Assembly: GCA_020024475.1 (NCBI GenBank)
Contig: JAHHTS010000031.1
Span: 1 to 27,419, forward strand
Length of the DNA stretch: 27,419 nucleotides
DNA from: Oscillospiraceae bacterium
GTDB taxonomy: Bacteria > Bacillota > Clostridia > Oscillospirales > Ruminococcaceae
Direction of reading: 5' to 3'
Below, piece by piece: positions 7,689 to 15,833 of the stretch. The notes under the pieces are model-generated. The model did no database searches. It was not told where the DNA came from and worked only from the letters and a program-made list of their open reading frames with translations. Numbering within the stretch: the stretch's first letter is position 1; each line of letters starts with the position of its first letter. Position numbers and translations under genes: made by a program.

Positions 7689-9792
7689 CCTATTGAAGAA
7701 ACTGCGAAAAGTAAATGCCAGACAATATAAGCAATTTTGGTTATGTGTGGCATTTGCTAATTTGTTAGTAGCGTCTTTTTTCGGAGTATTGTTTAGTGAT
7801 TTCATACAGAAGTCACTACCGGAAGGTGGCGATTCAAGAAAACAAATCTACTTAATTTTTGGAATTGCAGTTATAGGATGCTTTATCTTTGTGCTATACG
7901 CAATGGGACTGTTTCTGAGATATAAAAGTAAAGAAATCGGAATATTTTTAGCATTAGGAACAGAAAAAAGGAGATTATCAAATGCACTATTAAAAGAGAT
8001 CTTTTCTCTTGGGTTAAGTGCTACAGTAGTAGGGATTGTAGTAGGTAATTTGTTAGCATTGGGAATTGGAAAGATTATAGAGATGATAAATATTGCTCCA
8101 TATCTGTCCTCTTTTATGGTGTCGGTGCAAGGAATGCTGTATGCAGCAGTGTTTGCTATTCTTGTTTTTGTATGTATCCTGATAATGACGTTGTCTTTTA
8201 TGAAACGTTCGAACGTAATGGAAATCATCAATGAACAGAGAAAGTGTGAGCCGATCAAGAAGCAGGTAACAACAAGATATTTAGTATCAGGAATTATTCT
8301 ACTGATTGCCGGTGTTTTTCTAGCATATGTATTACCTACATTATGGGTAAACATATTTAAACAATATTTAAGTAAGTTGTTTAGTCTTTTTTATGGCTTG
8401 TGTATCATTGGAATTTACCGTATCTTAGTATATTCCATCGTTGTACACAGGCGTGGACGAAATCCACAAAAATATTATAAGAATCTCATTTCTTACGGAA
8501 TGCTGAAATTTCAGGGGATTTCCATGGTGAGAAATATGAGTCTTATTGTACTACTTATTGTAGGAGCATTGTTTGCAGCTTTTTATTTACCGAGTAATAT
8601 GATGGAAGGCAATAATTTTGCAGATAAAAATCCAGTAGATGTTTCTTATCGTATTCCTGAATCAGTAGCCGGCTTATCTCAAAAAGAAGTTTTAAACTTA
8701 GCAGATGATTTTGCTGTAAAGATTGAAAATTATCGTGAGATTGATTTTATTGAATTGCTGTCAAGTGGTATTAATCGTGATAATGTGGATGACAATGGAA
8801 AAATTATTGAGCAGTACGAAAAACAGGCGTATTATCGACAGTTTGTTAGCGATAAAGAGTTAAATGATGCAATGGGGACGAATCTGTCAGTAAAAGATGG
8901 AACGTATAAGATGATACGTTCAGAGGATATGGATGAATCTGTGTTTTTTGCATTTGATGATTTGGATTATGTCAAAAACCAGGATTCCGGCCTTGATAAA
9001 AAACTTCGCTATGATGGAACAGTTGAATTTAACGAATTGATCGTTGAAAATGGTTGGGATACGTTTGCGAGATATGTGATAAGCGAAAAAGATTATCAGG
9101 AATTAAAGACAGGAATTTCTCCAGATCATACTATTAGGCAAGTTCTTTTTAATGTCACAAATGTAGAGGAATCTTATGACTTTTCAAAACAACTTTTTAA
9201 AGAATATTGTAATAATGCAAGTGACAGTATGAAGGTGCTATTATTTTATGACTCATTTATGGAACAACAAGCAATGGAAACGGGTGAGGAATATTATGAA
9301 GGAGAACCTATTCAGCTACAACCAGATCATCCGGAAATTGATTTGAATTGGAAGTATGAACCGTATTTTAAGGTACTTTTCCAAAAGAATATGCTTCTAC
9401 AATATGCTATTCAATTTCTGTTATTCGCCTTTGTCTCTATTGTAATGCTGGCCTCTATTGGAATTATTGCATTTACAAGAAGCCAAACGATCGGTCTTAG
9501 TAATAAGCAGGTGTATGATGATATCCGCAAATTGGGAGCAGATGACAGTTATGTTTTACGATGCGTTAAAGGTCAACTTAGCAAGGTATATCTATTCCCT
9601 ACTATTATTGGAATTGGAATTATTTATTTGTATCAGTGCATGACATATTTACAAAACGATGGCATATTTCATCTGTATGAAGGAAAGGCAGCATTATTAG
9701 ATTTAGGACTCTGCTTTATTGTTTGTATCTACCAATACATTGGTTATCGAATTTCTTTAAGAGAGGTAAAAAGTATTGTTGGCATACAGTAA
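7675..9792 (+). CDS. FtsX-like ABC permease (BceB/MacB-type), partner of the preceding ATPase
   Basis: About 705 aa from ATG 7675, chosen because GGTGGTGATGG lies just before it and the overlap with the ATPase stop is then short; upstream in-frame ATGs at 7660 and 7669 are alternatives. The protein has an N-terminal membrane block with the FtsX-type segment RYKSKEIGIFLALGTEKRR, more membrane segments around residues 140-310, a long polar extracytoplasmic domain (about 310-565) and a C-terminal membrane block starting LLQYAIQFLLFAFVSIVML. This is the topology of BceB-like permeases, whose large outer loop recognises peptides. It should form a complex with the ATPase encoded just upstream. The likely role is immunity to, or handling of, the peptide made here. 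No linked Bce-type kinase is present; the only kinase in the window belongs to agr. Confidence 0.85.
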   Translation: MKLTNLLKKLRKVNARQYKQFWLCVAFANLLVASFFGVLFSDFIQKSLPEGGDSRKQIYLIFGIAVIGCFIFVLYAMGLFLRYKSKEIGIFLALGTEKRRLSNALLKEIFSLGLSATVVGIVVGNLLALGIGKIIEMINIAPYLSSFMVSVQGMLYAAVFAILVFVCILIMTLSFMKRSNVMEIINEQRKCEPIKKQVTTRYLVSGIILLIAGVFLAYVLPTLWVNIFKQYLSKLFSLFYGLCIIGIYRILVYSIVVHRRGRNPQKYYKNLISYGMLKFQGISMVRNMSLIVLLIVGALFAAFYLPSNMMEGNNFADKNPVDVSYRIPESVAGLSQKEVLNLADDFAVKIENYREIDFIELLSSGINRDNVDDNGKIIEQYEKQAYYRQFVSDKELNDAMGTNLSVKDGTYKMIRSEDMDESVFFAFDDLDYVKNQDSGLDKKLRYDGTVEFNELIVENGWDTFARYVISEKDYQELKTGISPDHTIRQVLFNVTNVEESYDFSKQLFKEYCNNASDSMKVLLFYDSFMEQQAMETGEEYYEGEPIQLQPDHPEIDLNWKYEPYFKVLFQKNMLLQYAIQFLLFAFVSIVMLASIGIIAFTRSQTIGLSNKQVYDDIRKLGADDSYVLRCVKGQLSKVYLFPTIIGIGIIYLYQCMTYLQNDGIFHLYEGKAALLDLGLCFIVCIYQYIGYRISLREVKSIVGIQ

Positions 9793-9876
9793 TGAAAGAG
9801 ATAAACCACTTATCAGGTATGTTCAGAATGTAAACGGTAAGATGTTCTGTATAGGTGTGGAAAGGAAGAGATAAAT

Positions 9877-10965
9877 ATGTATAGTTTAACATTGGAAATA
9901 AATCAGAAATGTAATTTGCAATGTAAATATTGCTATTTGGGAGAAAAGAATGGTGCAAAAATGGATATCGATACAGCTCAAACAGCAATTGACATGGCAT
10001 TTCGAAAAGTAAAAATGCATAAAGATCATAAACTTTGGATTGACTTTGTCGGAGGAGAAGCTTTTTTAGATTTTGAAATGTTAGAAAGATTGGTCAGATA
10101 TATAGAAGAAAAAAATATTGCGGAAAGAAATGAATTATTATTTTCTATTACAACAAATGCCACTATTTTTAATAATGAAATTTTGGACTTTTTAGTTAGT
10201 AAGAATTTTGCTTTGAAAGTAAGTATTGATGGAAATAAGGAAGTCAATGATCGTAACCGGGTTTCTACTGTTGGATACAGTGTACATGATAAAATATTAG
10301 AAAATTTAAAATACGTTCAAATGTTTGAAGAGAGAACAGGAAGATATGTACAAGTAACAAATGTAATTACACAAAATAATTATAAGGATTATTTTGAAAC
10401 ACTTGTCTATTTAACCAAAGTTCTTGGATTTAAAATGATTGATACAGCAATTGATTTAACGGTATCTTGGATTGAAGAACAAATTCAGACTTTGGAAGAA
10501 GAAATAAAAAAATCGTTTGTGTACTTTATCGAGCAGGCAAAATGTCAAAATGGATTTTATTGGGAATTTGCAGAGAAAATAATAAAATTTAGAGAGCCAG
10601 CACGAGACAGGAGAAAAGAAAAATTTTATTGTTGTGGTGCAGGAATTATTTCAGCCTATGTGCGGACAGATGGAAGTATTTTCGCTTGTCCTGGAAATTT
10701 GAATGCAGAGGTATGTTTAGGTGATTTGCAACAAGGGTTCCAAAAAGAAAAAATAAAGGAATTAAAAAATTTTAACAGTATTCAAAATGAGAAATGTGAA
10801 AAGTGCAAAATTGCAGAATACTGTGTGGAGTGTTCCTGCATAATGCAAAATATCGCTGTTACTGGAGATAGAAATAAACCAGCTCCAATTTTCTGTAGAT
10901 TACGTAAGCTTATGTTCGAGATTTATCAAGAGCATGAAGCACTTATTAAATGTATAGCAATGTAG
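9877..10965 (+). CDS. Radical SAM/SPASM peptide maturase 2
   Basis: A 362-aa enzyme beginning MYSLTLEINQKCNLQCKYCY, with the SAM-cluster Cys at 12, 16 and 19, so it has almost no N-terminal extension and no RRE. IDFVGGEAFLDF, FSITTNAT and LKVSIDGNKEVNDRNR are standard SPASM-enzyme motifs. C-terminal Cys occur in FYCCGAG, SIFACPGN, CEKCKIAEYC, CSC and FCRLRK, consistent with auxiliary clusters. AAAGGAAGAG precedes the ATG. It sits 8 bases before a GTG that belongs to the ribosome-site region of enzyme 3 (start ATG 10982), so the two are co-translated. It resembles enzyme 1 in plan but the sequences are clearly different, which suggests a different modification or the second precursor as substrate. 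Confidence 0.88.
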   Translation: MYSLTLEINQKCNLQCKYCYLGEKNGAKMDIDTAQTAIDMAFRKVKMHKDHKLWIDFVGGEAFLDFEMLERLVRYIEEKNIAERNELLFSITTNATIFNNEILDFLVSKNFALKVSIDGNKEVNDRNRVSTVGYSVHDKILENLKYVQMFEERTGRYVQVTNVITQNNYKDYFETLVYLTKVLGFKMIDTAIDLTVSWIEEQIQTLEEEIKKSFVYFIEQAKCQNGFYWEFAEKIIKFREPARDRRKEKFYCCGAGIISAYVRTDGSIFACPGNLNAEVCLGDLQQGFQKEKIKELKNFNSIQNEKCEKCKIAEYCVECSCIMQNIAVTGDRNKPAPIFCRLRKLMFEIYQEHEALIKCIAM

Positions 10966-10981
10966 AAGGAAGGTGTATGGC

Positions 10982-12268
10982 ATGGTTACATTGGATGATT
11001 TGGTAGTAAAAGAAGGAAATGGTAAAGTTGTTCTTCTAAATGTCAAAAGTGGACACTGGGTAAGAATGAAAAAAGATCAATATGATATGTTTTGTTATAA
11101 TGATAAAAATCGAAAAGAATTTGAACAATACGTGGAGAAGCAATTTTCTTTGTTGAAAGAAGAAAAGGAACCTGTGAGAAAAAGTGTTTACTTTGCGGTG
11201 ACTGGATGTTGTAATTTACAATGTGAGTTTTGCACTATGAATTCAGGACCACATGTGAGTACAAAGAATGATTTGTCTATAGATGAAATTAGAGATGTGC
11301 TTGTACCTGAGTTATTGAAAATCAACCCACGTAAGATAGTGATTACAGGTGGGGAACCACTGATGAGGAAGGATCTCCTTGAAATATTGGATGTATTTTC
11401 CCATTCTTTTGAAAAGCAACGAATAGTTTTGCAAACCAATGGTCTTTTATTAAATGTAGATTTGGTGAAACGACTTGCTGATAAAATCGGAGTTTTAGAG
11501 ATTAGTATAGAAAATATATTTGATGATCTGAAACTCCTGGAAAAAATGGAAAATATATTTGAGTCTGCCAATGAAGCGGATATATTATTATCACTATCGT
11601 TTGTTATTGATCAAAATAGTGAAAATCATTTAGAAGAAGCCATTGAAATTTGTCACAAATATCATGCTATTCTGACTACTAGAATTGTTACATTGGTAGG
11701 AAGAGCAAAAGAAAATAATGTAGGCGATAAGTTACTTGGAAAACATAATGCTTTAAAAACTCAGTTGAAGATAGTACGCTACCTATTAGAAAAAGAATAT
11801 TTCGATGAGGGATTGATTGCCAATTATTCAGGAGACATTCAGCCTCAGAGAAACTGTGGTGCATTTGGTAATATAATCGCCATACATCCTGATGGAACAA
11901 CATTTATGTGTGCAAACTTTAAAGACAAGCAGTTTTCTATGGGAAATGTGCGAGAAAATTCAATGGAAGAATTATGTGAGGATTTGCTGAAAAAAACGGA
12001 GGATCCTGAAATGGAAAGACAGTTTTGTGTGGATAAAATAACGATGTGTGAGAACTGTTGGGCAAAATATTTTTGCTCAGGTCCATGTGTAGCTGAGATT
12101 GCTGAAAATGGAGGAATTCCAGAACAAGTAGACAATAAATGCTTATTAAGAAAAGCATTACTAAATTATTGTTTGTTTTATTATGAGCGGAAAAAAAGTA
12201 AAAAAGAAAATTTGCAGTTTTTGGTACAATACATAGAAGAAATACTCCAAGGAATAAGAACAGTATAA
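10982..12268 (+). CDS. Radical SAM/SPASM peptide maturase 3 with N-terminal RRE-like segment
   Basis: A 428-aa enzyme from ATG 10982, with GAAGGAAGG eight bases before it (the in-frame GTG 10973 is inside that ribosome site). Residues 1-60 (VKEGNGKVVLLNVKSGHWVR) look like a PqqD-type RiPP recognition element, followed by the radical SAM motif TGCCNLQCEFCTMN (C77, C81, C84), IVITGGEPLM and VLQTNG. The C-terminal part has SPASM features: RNCGAFGN, GTTFMCANFKD, ITMCENCWAKYFCSGPC and a final NKCLLRK. It is therefore the one enzyme of the three able to bind leader peptides by itself. The gene follows enzyme 2 closely and is followed by the 154-aa unknown. PqqE-, AlbA- and SkfB-like proteins share this plan. 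Function as a RiPP maturase is very likely; the bond formed is unknown. Confidence 0.88.
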   Translation: MVTLDDLVVKEGNGKVVLLNVKSGHWVRMKKDQYDMFCYNDKNRKEFEQYVEKQFSLLKEEKEPVRKSVYFAVTGCCNLQCEFCTMNSGPHVSTKNDLSIDEIRDVLVPELLKINPRKIVITGGEPLMRKDLLEILDVFSHSFEKQRIVLQTNGLLLNVDLVKRLADKIGVLEISIENIFDDLKLLEKMENIFESANEADILLSLSFVIDQNSENHLEEAIEICHKYHAILTTRIVTLVGRAKENNVGDKLLGKHNALKTQLKIVRYLLEKEYFDEGLIANYSGDIQPQRNCGAFGNIIAIHPDGTTFMCANFKDKQFSMGNVRENSMEELCEDLLKKTEDPEMERQFCVDKITMCENCWAKYFCSGPCVAEIAENGGIPEQVDNKCLLRKALLNYCLFYYERKKSKKENLQFLVQYIEEILQGIRTV

Positions 12269-12298
12269 AATAGTATTTTTATAAAAGAGGTGTAAAAA

Positions 12299-12763
12299 TT
12301 GAAAGAATACAAAATAAGCATTGTTGGTGTGACAGATTTTATTATTATTTCGCCAGATGTTTTAGGATTGCTTTTTCAGAAAATCAGAGAATCTTCCAAG
12401 CAGCAAATGGATATACCGGTAGAATCTATTATGCCTATAAGCTATACAAAATATCTTGAGTCAGTATTAAATGTAAATCGAGATAAAAAAATGTTTCGCT
12501 ATAGACAGATTTCAGAAAAAGAGTTAAAAAAAGAACAAATTTACAAGATTTTAGAACGTCAGATGAAAAACTTGAAAGTCGAAAAAGAAGAATGTTTTGA
12601 AAAATTTGCACTTTTAGAAGAAAATACTGAAGCTCAATATACATACAGTGTGGAGACAGAAAAAGATTTTTTTTGTCTCTGTCAAGATGAGGAGTGCAAA
12701 TTTACCTATGTTTTTCCAGATGGACGTCAGGAAAGGATAACACTTAGTTGCCGAAAGCACTAA
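12299..12763 (+). CDS. Unrecognised 154-aa protein of the peptide locus
   Basis: The frame starts at TTG 12299, preceded at ideal spacing by AAAGAGGTG, and there is no better ATG, so a rare start codon seems to be used. The protein is soluble, rich in Lys and Glu, with a helical middle (EKELKKEQIYKILERQMKNL) and a C-terminal Cys-containing part FFCLCQDEECKF then SCRKH. There is no signal peptide or membrane segment. I do not recognise a family. Its place directly after the third radical SAM enzyme, 30 bases away, suggests an accessory maturation protein (leader-binding or scaffold), or a regulator. The CxC...C group could bind metal, but this is speculative. Confidence 0.6.
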   Translation: MKEYKISIVGVTDFIIISPDVLGLLFQKIRESSKQQMDIPVESIMPISYTKYLESVLNVNRDKKMFRYRQISEKELKKEQIYKILERQMKNLKVEKEECFEKFALLEENTEAQYTYSVETEKDFFCLCQDEECKFTYVFPDGRQERITLSCRKH

Positions 12764-12802
12764 AAGGGGTGTTTAAGGTTAATTAAATGAGATTATTTTA
12801 GT

Positions 12803-12871
12803 GGCCGATTGAGCAGTGTAGAAGGTCGATTAAACAAGCATAGTTGTCTTTAGAAATATTTTTGATAAAAT
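12803..12871 (+). promoter_or_regulatory. Predicted LytTR/AgrA-type operator and promoter of the agr operon
   Basis: Direct half-sites GGCCGATTGAGCAG (12803-12816) and GGTCGATTAAACAA (12824-12837) are 21 bases apart and match at 10 of 14 positions. A -35 TTGTCT (12844-12849) starts 7 bases after the second half-site and a -10 TAAAAT lies at 12866-12871 (spacer 16). Geometry equals the operator at 3514 and closely that at 15737. This predicts autoinduction of agr by its own AgrA. Confidence 0.7.
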
Positions 12872-12894
12872 GAAAATGAATATACAATGAAAAG

Positions 12895-13512
12895 GTGTGG
12901 GAAAAAAATGATAAAAAGAATGGCAGAAAAAACAGCTTTTTTTTTGTAAAGCGAGGAGTAATTGAGGAAAAGGAGTGGGACGTATATGTTTATGGATTAG
13001 AGTTACTAATTTCAGAGTCGTTTTGTACATTATTAGTTGTATGCATTGGTTTGTGTACAGGGAAATTAGTAGAAACAGTTATTTATCTATTTACATATAT
13101 AATGATTCGTGTCTATGCGGGAGGATATCATGCATCGTCTCATCGAAATTGTATTATGATATTCAACCTGAGTTATGTAGGAGTTCTTTATATAATGGAA
13201 ATACTTCAGTATTTCGGTATTTTAAAACTTCTTGATATTGCAACACTTGTGGCAACAATAATAATCTTTGGAATGGCACCAATAGAAGATTTACGGAAGC
13301 CGTTAGATGAAGAGGAAAAATTTACCTATAGAGAAAAAAGTAGAAAAAGAGTTTTATTCTTTTTTCTTTTTGCTATAATAATGAACAGAATATTTCCGCA
13401 ATTAAAAGGTAAATTATGCTATGGATCGATTGCAATTTGTGAGATTTCATTGCTGCTTTTAGTGGGATATATAAAAAATAAGAGATTAATTTATCATAGA
13501 AAAATGATGTGA
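12895..13512 (+). CDS. agrB: AgrB-type peptide processing protease, with a frame break at a 9-T run
   Basis: The body is an AgrB: GLELLISESF, several membrane segments, and the catalytic signature RVYAGGYHASSHRNC with the His and Cys of the membrane cysteine protease (H79 and C86 in this frame). AgrB cuts the AgrD C-terminus and forms the thiolactone. The frame as it stands needs a GTG start at 12895, giving an odd N-terminus MWEKNDKKNGRKNS. The natural-looking start is ATG 12908, ten bases after AAAGGTG, giving MIKRMAEKTAFF as in other AgrB proteins, but this frame hits TAA at 12947 just after nine T (12937-12945). Ten T would join it in frame with VKRGVIEEKEW. So the gene is either off, expressed by slippage or from the GTG, or affected by a homopolymer read error. 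Family assignment is very strong; activity is uncertain. Confidence 0.85.
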   Translation: MWEKNDKKNGRKNSFFFVKRGVIEEKEWDVYVYGLELLISESFCTLLVVCIGLCTGKLVETVIYLFTYIMIRVYAGGYHASSHRNCIMIFNLSYVGVLYIMEILQYFGILKLLDIATLVATIIIFGMAPIEDLRKPLDEEEKFTYREKSRKRVLFFFLFAIIMNRIFPQLKGKLCYGSIAICEISLLLLVGYIKNKRLIYHRKMM

Positions 13513-13522
13513 GGGTGAAAAT

Positions 13523-14233
13523 ATGATAACAGTAGCAGTATGTGATGACTCCATGGCAATGGTGAAGTCTATGAAAGAGAATCTTGAGGAGTATGGGAAA
13601 GAAAGCAATCATGAATTACGTATTTTTACTTTTGTAAGTGGAGAGGAATTATTAGAAAATTATAGTTTTAGATATGATATTTTGTTTTTGGATATCAAAA
13701 TGACTGGTATGAATGGAATACAGGTGGCAGAAAAGATAAGGGAACGAGATCAAAATGTTGTCATTATTTTCTTGACATCTTTGATTCAATATGCTTTGGA
13801 TGGGTATAAAGTTAATGCGGCAAGTTATATTCTTAAACCAATTAAGAAAGCACGTTTAAAAATAGAAATGGATCGAGTAATAGAAGAATTTGCACAACGA
13901 GATACTCCTTTTATTACAGTTCATAACGATTGCGGTAATTATAAAATATTGTTGAAATCGATTAGTTACATTGAAACATATAATCGAAATCTACTAATAC
14001 ATACAAATCGTGGAAATGTTCTTTGCTATTGGAAAATGAAAGAAATGGAAAAGAGAGTTGAAAAATATGGATTTGCAAGATGCCATTCCTCATTTTTGGT
14101 AAATTTGTTATTTGTTGAAAATATTCAAAAAAATGATTTAAAATTAGCTTCTGGGGAACTCATTCCTATAGGGAAATCTAAGAAGAAAAATTTTATGTTA
14201 CAATTAAGTGGGTTTTGGGGAGAAAGAATATGA
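13523..14233 (+). CDS. agrA: AgrA-type response regulator (receiver + LytTR)
   Basis: A 236-aa response regulator. The receiver domain has D8/D9, phospho-acceptor D57 in DILFLDIKM, T85 and K105 (ILKPIKK). The C-terminal half is a LytTR DNA-binding domain: FITVHNDCGNYKILLKSISY, ETYNRN, FARCHSSFLVNLLFVENI and GELIPIGKSKKKNF. This is the AgrA/ComE/VirR arrangement. It follows agrB by 10 bases and overlaps the kinase by 4 bases (ATGA). LytTR regulators bind two direct repeats about two helical turns apart just upstream of weak -35 boxes, and three such sites in this window are its likely targets. The kinase encoded next should phosphorylate it when the AgrD-derived peptide accumulates. Confidence 0.92.
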   Translation: MITVAVCDDSMAMVKSMKENLEEYGKESNHELRIFTFVSGEELLENYSFRYDILFLDIKMTGMNGIQVAEKIRERDQNVVIIFLTSLIQYALDGYKVNAASYILKPIKKARLKIEMDRVIEEFAQRDTPFITVHNDCGNYKILLKSISYIETYNRNLLIHTNRGNVLCYWKMKEMEKRVEKYGFARCHSSFLVNLLFVENIQKNDLKLASGELIPIGKSKKKNFMLQLSGFWGERI

Positions 14234-15528
14234 ATCCTATTGTTATAGATGTTTTTTTGACATGTATAGAAGCCTTTTATTTGCTTTATCTATTTCAAAA
14301 CGAGGAAAAAAAGAAAAGAAATGGTTCATGGGTATTGTTTTTGAGTTTTGTTGTTGCGGTTGTATGTATGAGTTGCATTGATGTACCAGTAGTAATAAAA
14401 CTTTTAATAGAAATTGTAATTATAATGTTGATTGGACAATGGATCTGGGAAATTTCTTTATTAAAGTTGGGGATTTACACTATAACATACATAATGGCAA
14501 TAGTTATGAGTGAGTTGATTGTTGTTCAAGTATGGAACTTTTTCGCAGCTCCCATATTATCAACTAATTTAGTATATGATGATTTTAGAATTTCTTTAAT
14601 AATTGTTATTAAAGCACTTAGCTTTTTTATACTTATATTGGTCAAGAAGATTTTTAAACCAGATCTGAAAGTAACAGAATGGGATGAGAGTTATCCGATT
14701 ATATTTTCTGGAAGTGCGTATTTAATTGTAATAATAATTGTTAATATCAATATGGTTCATATAAAGTCGACAGAAGACAGATTATTGGTTTTAATAGGTG
14801 ATGGAATAATTTTAATCGCATATATTTTGAATATTGTTTGTTCGGAACGTTATATTGCAACAAAGAAATTATTAGAAGAAAGGAAAAACAAATTAATGCA
14901 ATTAGAATTACAGTACGACTATTATCAAAGAAAAAAAGATGATGAAGAATATGTAAGAAAAATATATCATGATTTAAAAAATCATTTATTATTAATGAAT
15001 GTCGGAGAAGGGGTTTTGGCAGAAGTATCCAATAAATTAAAAAAGATTGAGAACTATTATCATACAGGCAATGAGTTTCTAGATGTAATCATTCATGATA
15101 AAATGCAAAAGGCTGATAATAAAGTTATTGACTTGGAATGCGAAATAGATTTTAGCATGGGAGGATTTATTAAACCAATAGATATTAGTACCATTTTTGG
15201 CAATTTATTAGACAATGCAATAGAAGCAACTGAAAATTTAGAGGAAGGAGATCGTATAATTATATGTAAGATAAAGAGAAAAAAAGGGTTATTGGTGGTT
15301 TCAATTCAGAACACATATAAATGTAACGCTCTAAATAAGAAAAAAAGTAAAGAGTATATGCATGGATTTGGATTGAAAAATACACAAGATGCAGTTGCAA
15401 AATATAATGGGGAATGCCATATTTTTAGTGATAAAAATATTTTTAAGGTGAGCATTGTCTTGCCAATACCGAATTATATGATAGAGGAGAGAAAGGATGA
15501 ATTTACAGATGGAAAAAATAATAAATAA
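14230..15528 (+). CDS. agrC: AgrC-type sensor histidine kinase (GHKL, HPK10 class)
   Basis: A 432-aa kinase from ATG 14230, which overlaps the regulator stop (ATGA) and has GGGGAGA before it; the in-frame TTG 14215 is less likely. About 200 N-terminal residues form roughly six membrane segments, the peptide-sensing module. YHDLKNHLLLMN carries the phospho-accepting His in the H-D-x-K-N-H box of the AgrC/ComD class. FGNLLDNAIEA is the N box and MHGFGLKNTQDAV the G box of the ATP-binding domain. The 3' end overlaps the start of agrD by 32 bases. It should sense the cyclic peptide derived from the AgrD encoded next and phosphorylate the AgrA partner. Confidence 0.92.
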   Translation: MNPIVIDVFLTCIEAFYLLYLFQNEEKKKRNGSWVLFLSFVVAVVCMSCIDVPVVIKLLIEIVIIMLIGQWIWEISLLKLGIYTITYIMAIVMSELIVVQVWNFFAAPILSTNLVYDDFRISLIIVIKALSFFILILVKKIFKPDLKVTEWDESYPIIFSGSAYLIVIIIVNINMVHIKSTEDRLLVLIGDGIILIAYILNIVCSERYIATKKLLEERKNKLMQLELQYDYYQRKKDDEEYVRKIYHDLKNHLLLMNVGEGVLAEVSNKLKKIENYYHTGNEFLDVIIHDKMQKADNKVIDLECEIDFSMGGFIKPIDISTIFGNLLDNAIEATENLEEGDRIIICKIKRKKGLLVVSIQNTYKCNALNKKKSKEYMHGFGLKNTQDAVAKYNGECHIFSDKNIFKVSIVLPIPNYMIEERKDEFTDGKNNK

Positions 15529-15670
15529 ACTAATATTTAATATGTCTAAAATTGTGTTAACGATGACACTATTTACAGCGTTTAGTCAATGTAGTGTATT
15601 CTTCACATACCAACCTGAACTATCAGATGATATAAAGGAAAAATTGTATGTTTTACAGAATAAAAAATAG
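15497..15670 (+). CDS. agrD: AgrD-type autoinducer precursor peptide
   Basis: A 57-aa peptide. The N-terminal part (MEKIINKLIFNMSKIVLTM) is the amphipathic helix expected of AgrD. The middle is FSQCSVFFTYQPELSDDI, with a single Cys followed by aromatic residues and then Q-P-E and an acidic tail. Clostridial AgrD proteins carry a C-x(3-4)-[FT]-[HY]QPEEP arrangement, so the likely signal is a thiolactone ring starting at the Cys, CSVFF or CSVFFT. GAGGAG lies about 7 bases before ATG 15497, inside the kinase gene, so translation is probably coupled. Placing agrD last (B-A-C-D) instead of beside agrB is unusual compared with the staphylococcal order B-D-C-A. Confidence 0.85.
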   Translation: MNLQMEKIINKLIFNMSKIVLTMTLFTAFSQCSVFFTYQPELSDDIKEKLYVLQNKK

Positions 15671-15686
15671 GTATCAAAATCGAAAC

Positions 15687-15720
15687 CAGCCTTTATGAGT
15701 AATAAGGGCTGATTTTTTAT
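15687..15720 (+). terminator. Rho-independent terminator of the agr operon
   Basis: CAGCCTTTAT (15687-15696) pairs with ATAAGGGCTG (15702-15711), one G-U pair, five-base loop, followed by ATTTTTTAT. It lies 16 bases after the agrD stop and closes the agr transcript. Confidence 0.8.
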
Positions 15721-15736
15721 TGAAAGTTTTGAGGTC

Positions 15737-15803
15737 TGATTAGGCAATGTCAATTTCCATTTGGGCAACATCTATTGAGTTACTTAAATGTTTTCTATAT
15801 GAT
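15737..15803 (+). promoter_or_regulatory. Predicted LytTR/AgrA-type operator and promoter before the metK fragment
   Basis: Half-sites TGATTAGGCAA (15737-15747) and CATTTGGGCAA (15758-15768) start 21 bases apart; the second is the weaker match. A -35 TTGAGT (15775-15780) begins 7 bases after it, followed by 17 bases and a -10 TATGAT (15798-15803). This promoter would drive the metK fragment, the subtilase, precursor 2 and the second ABC pair, putting them under agr control. Confidence 0.65.
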
Positions 15804-15833
15804 TAGTATAAATCTAAATAGAGGAGCAAACAA

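Noticed and set aside
7848..8354. 168-aa open frame on the minus strand
   Set aside because: It lies fully inside the FtsX-like permease gene on the other strand, has no ribosome site, and its composition is that of an antisense shadow.
15671..15833. SAM riboswitch or T-box leader before the metK fragment
   Set aside because: No S-box or T-box pattern is visible; the region is explained by the agr terminator, the LytTR-type repeats and a promoter.
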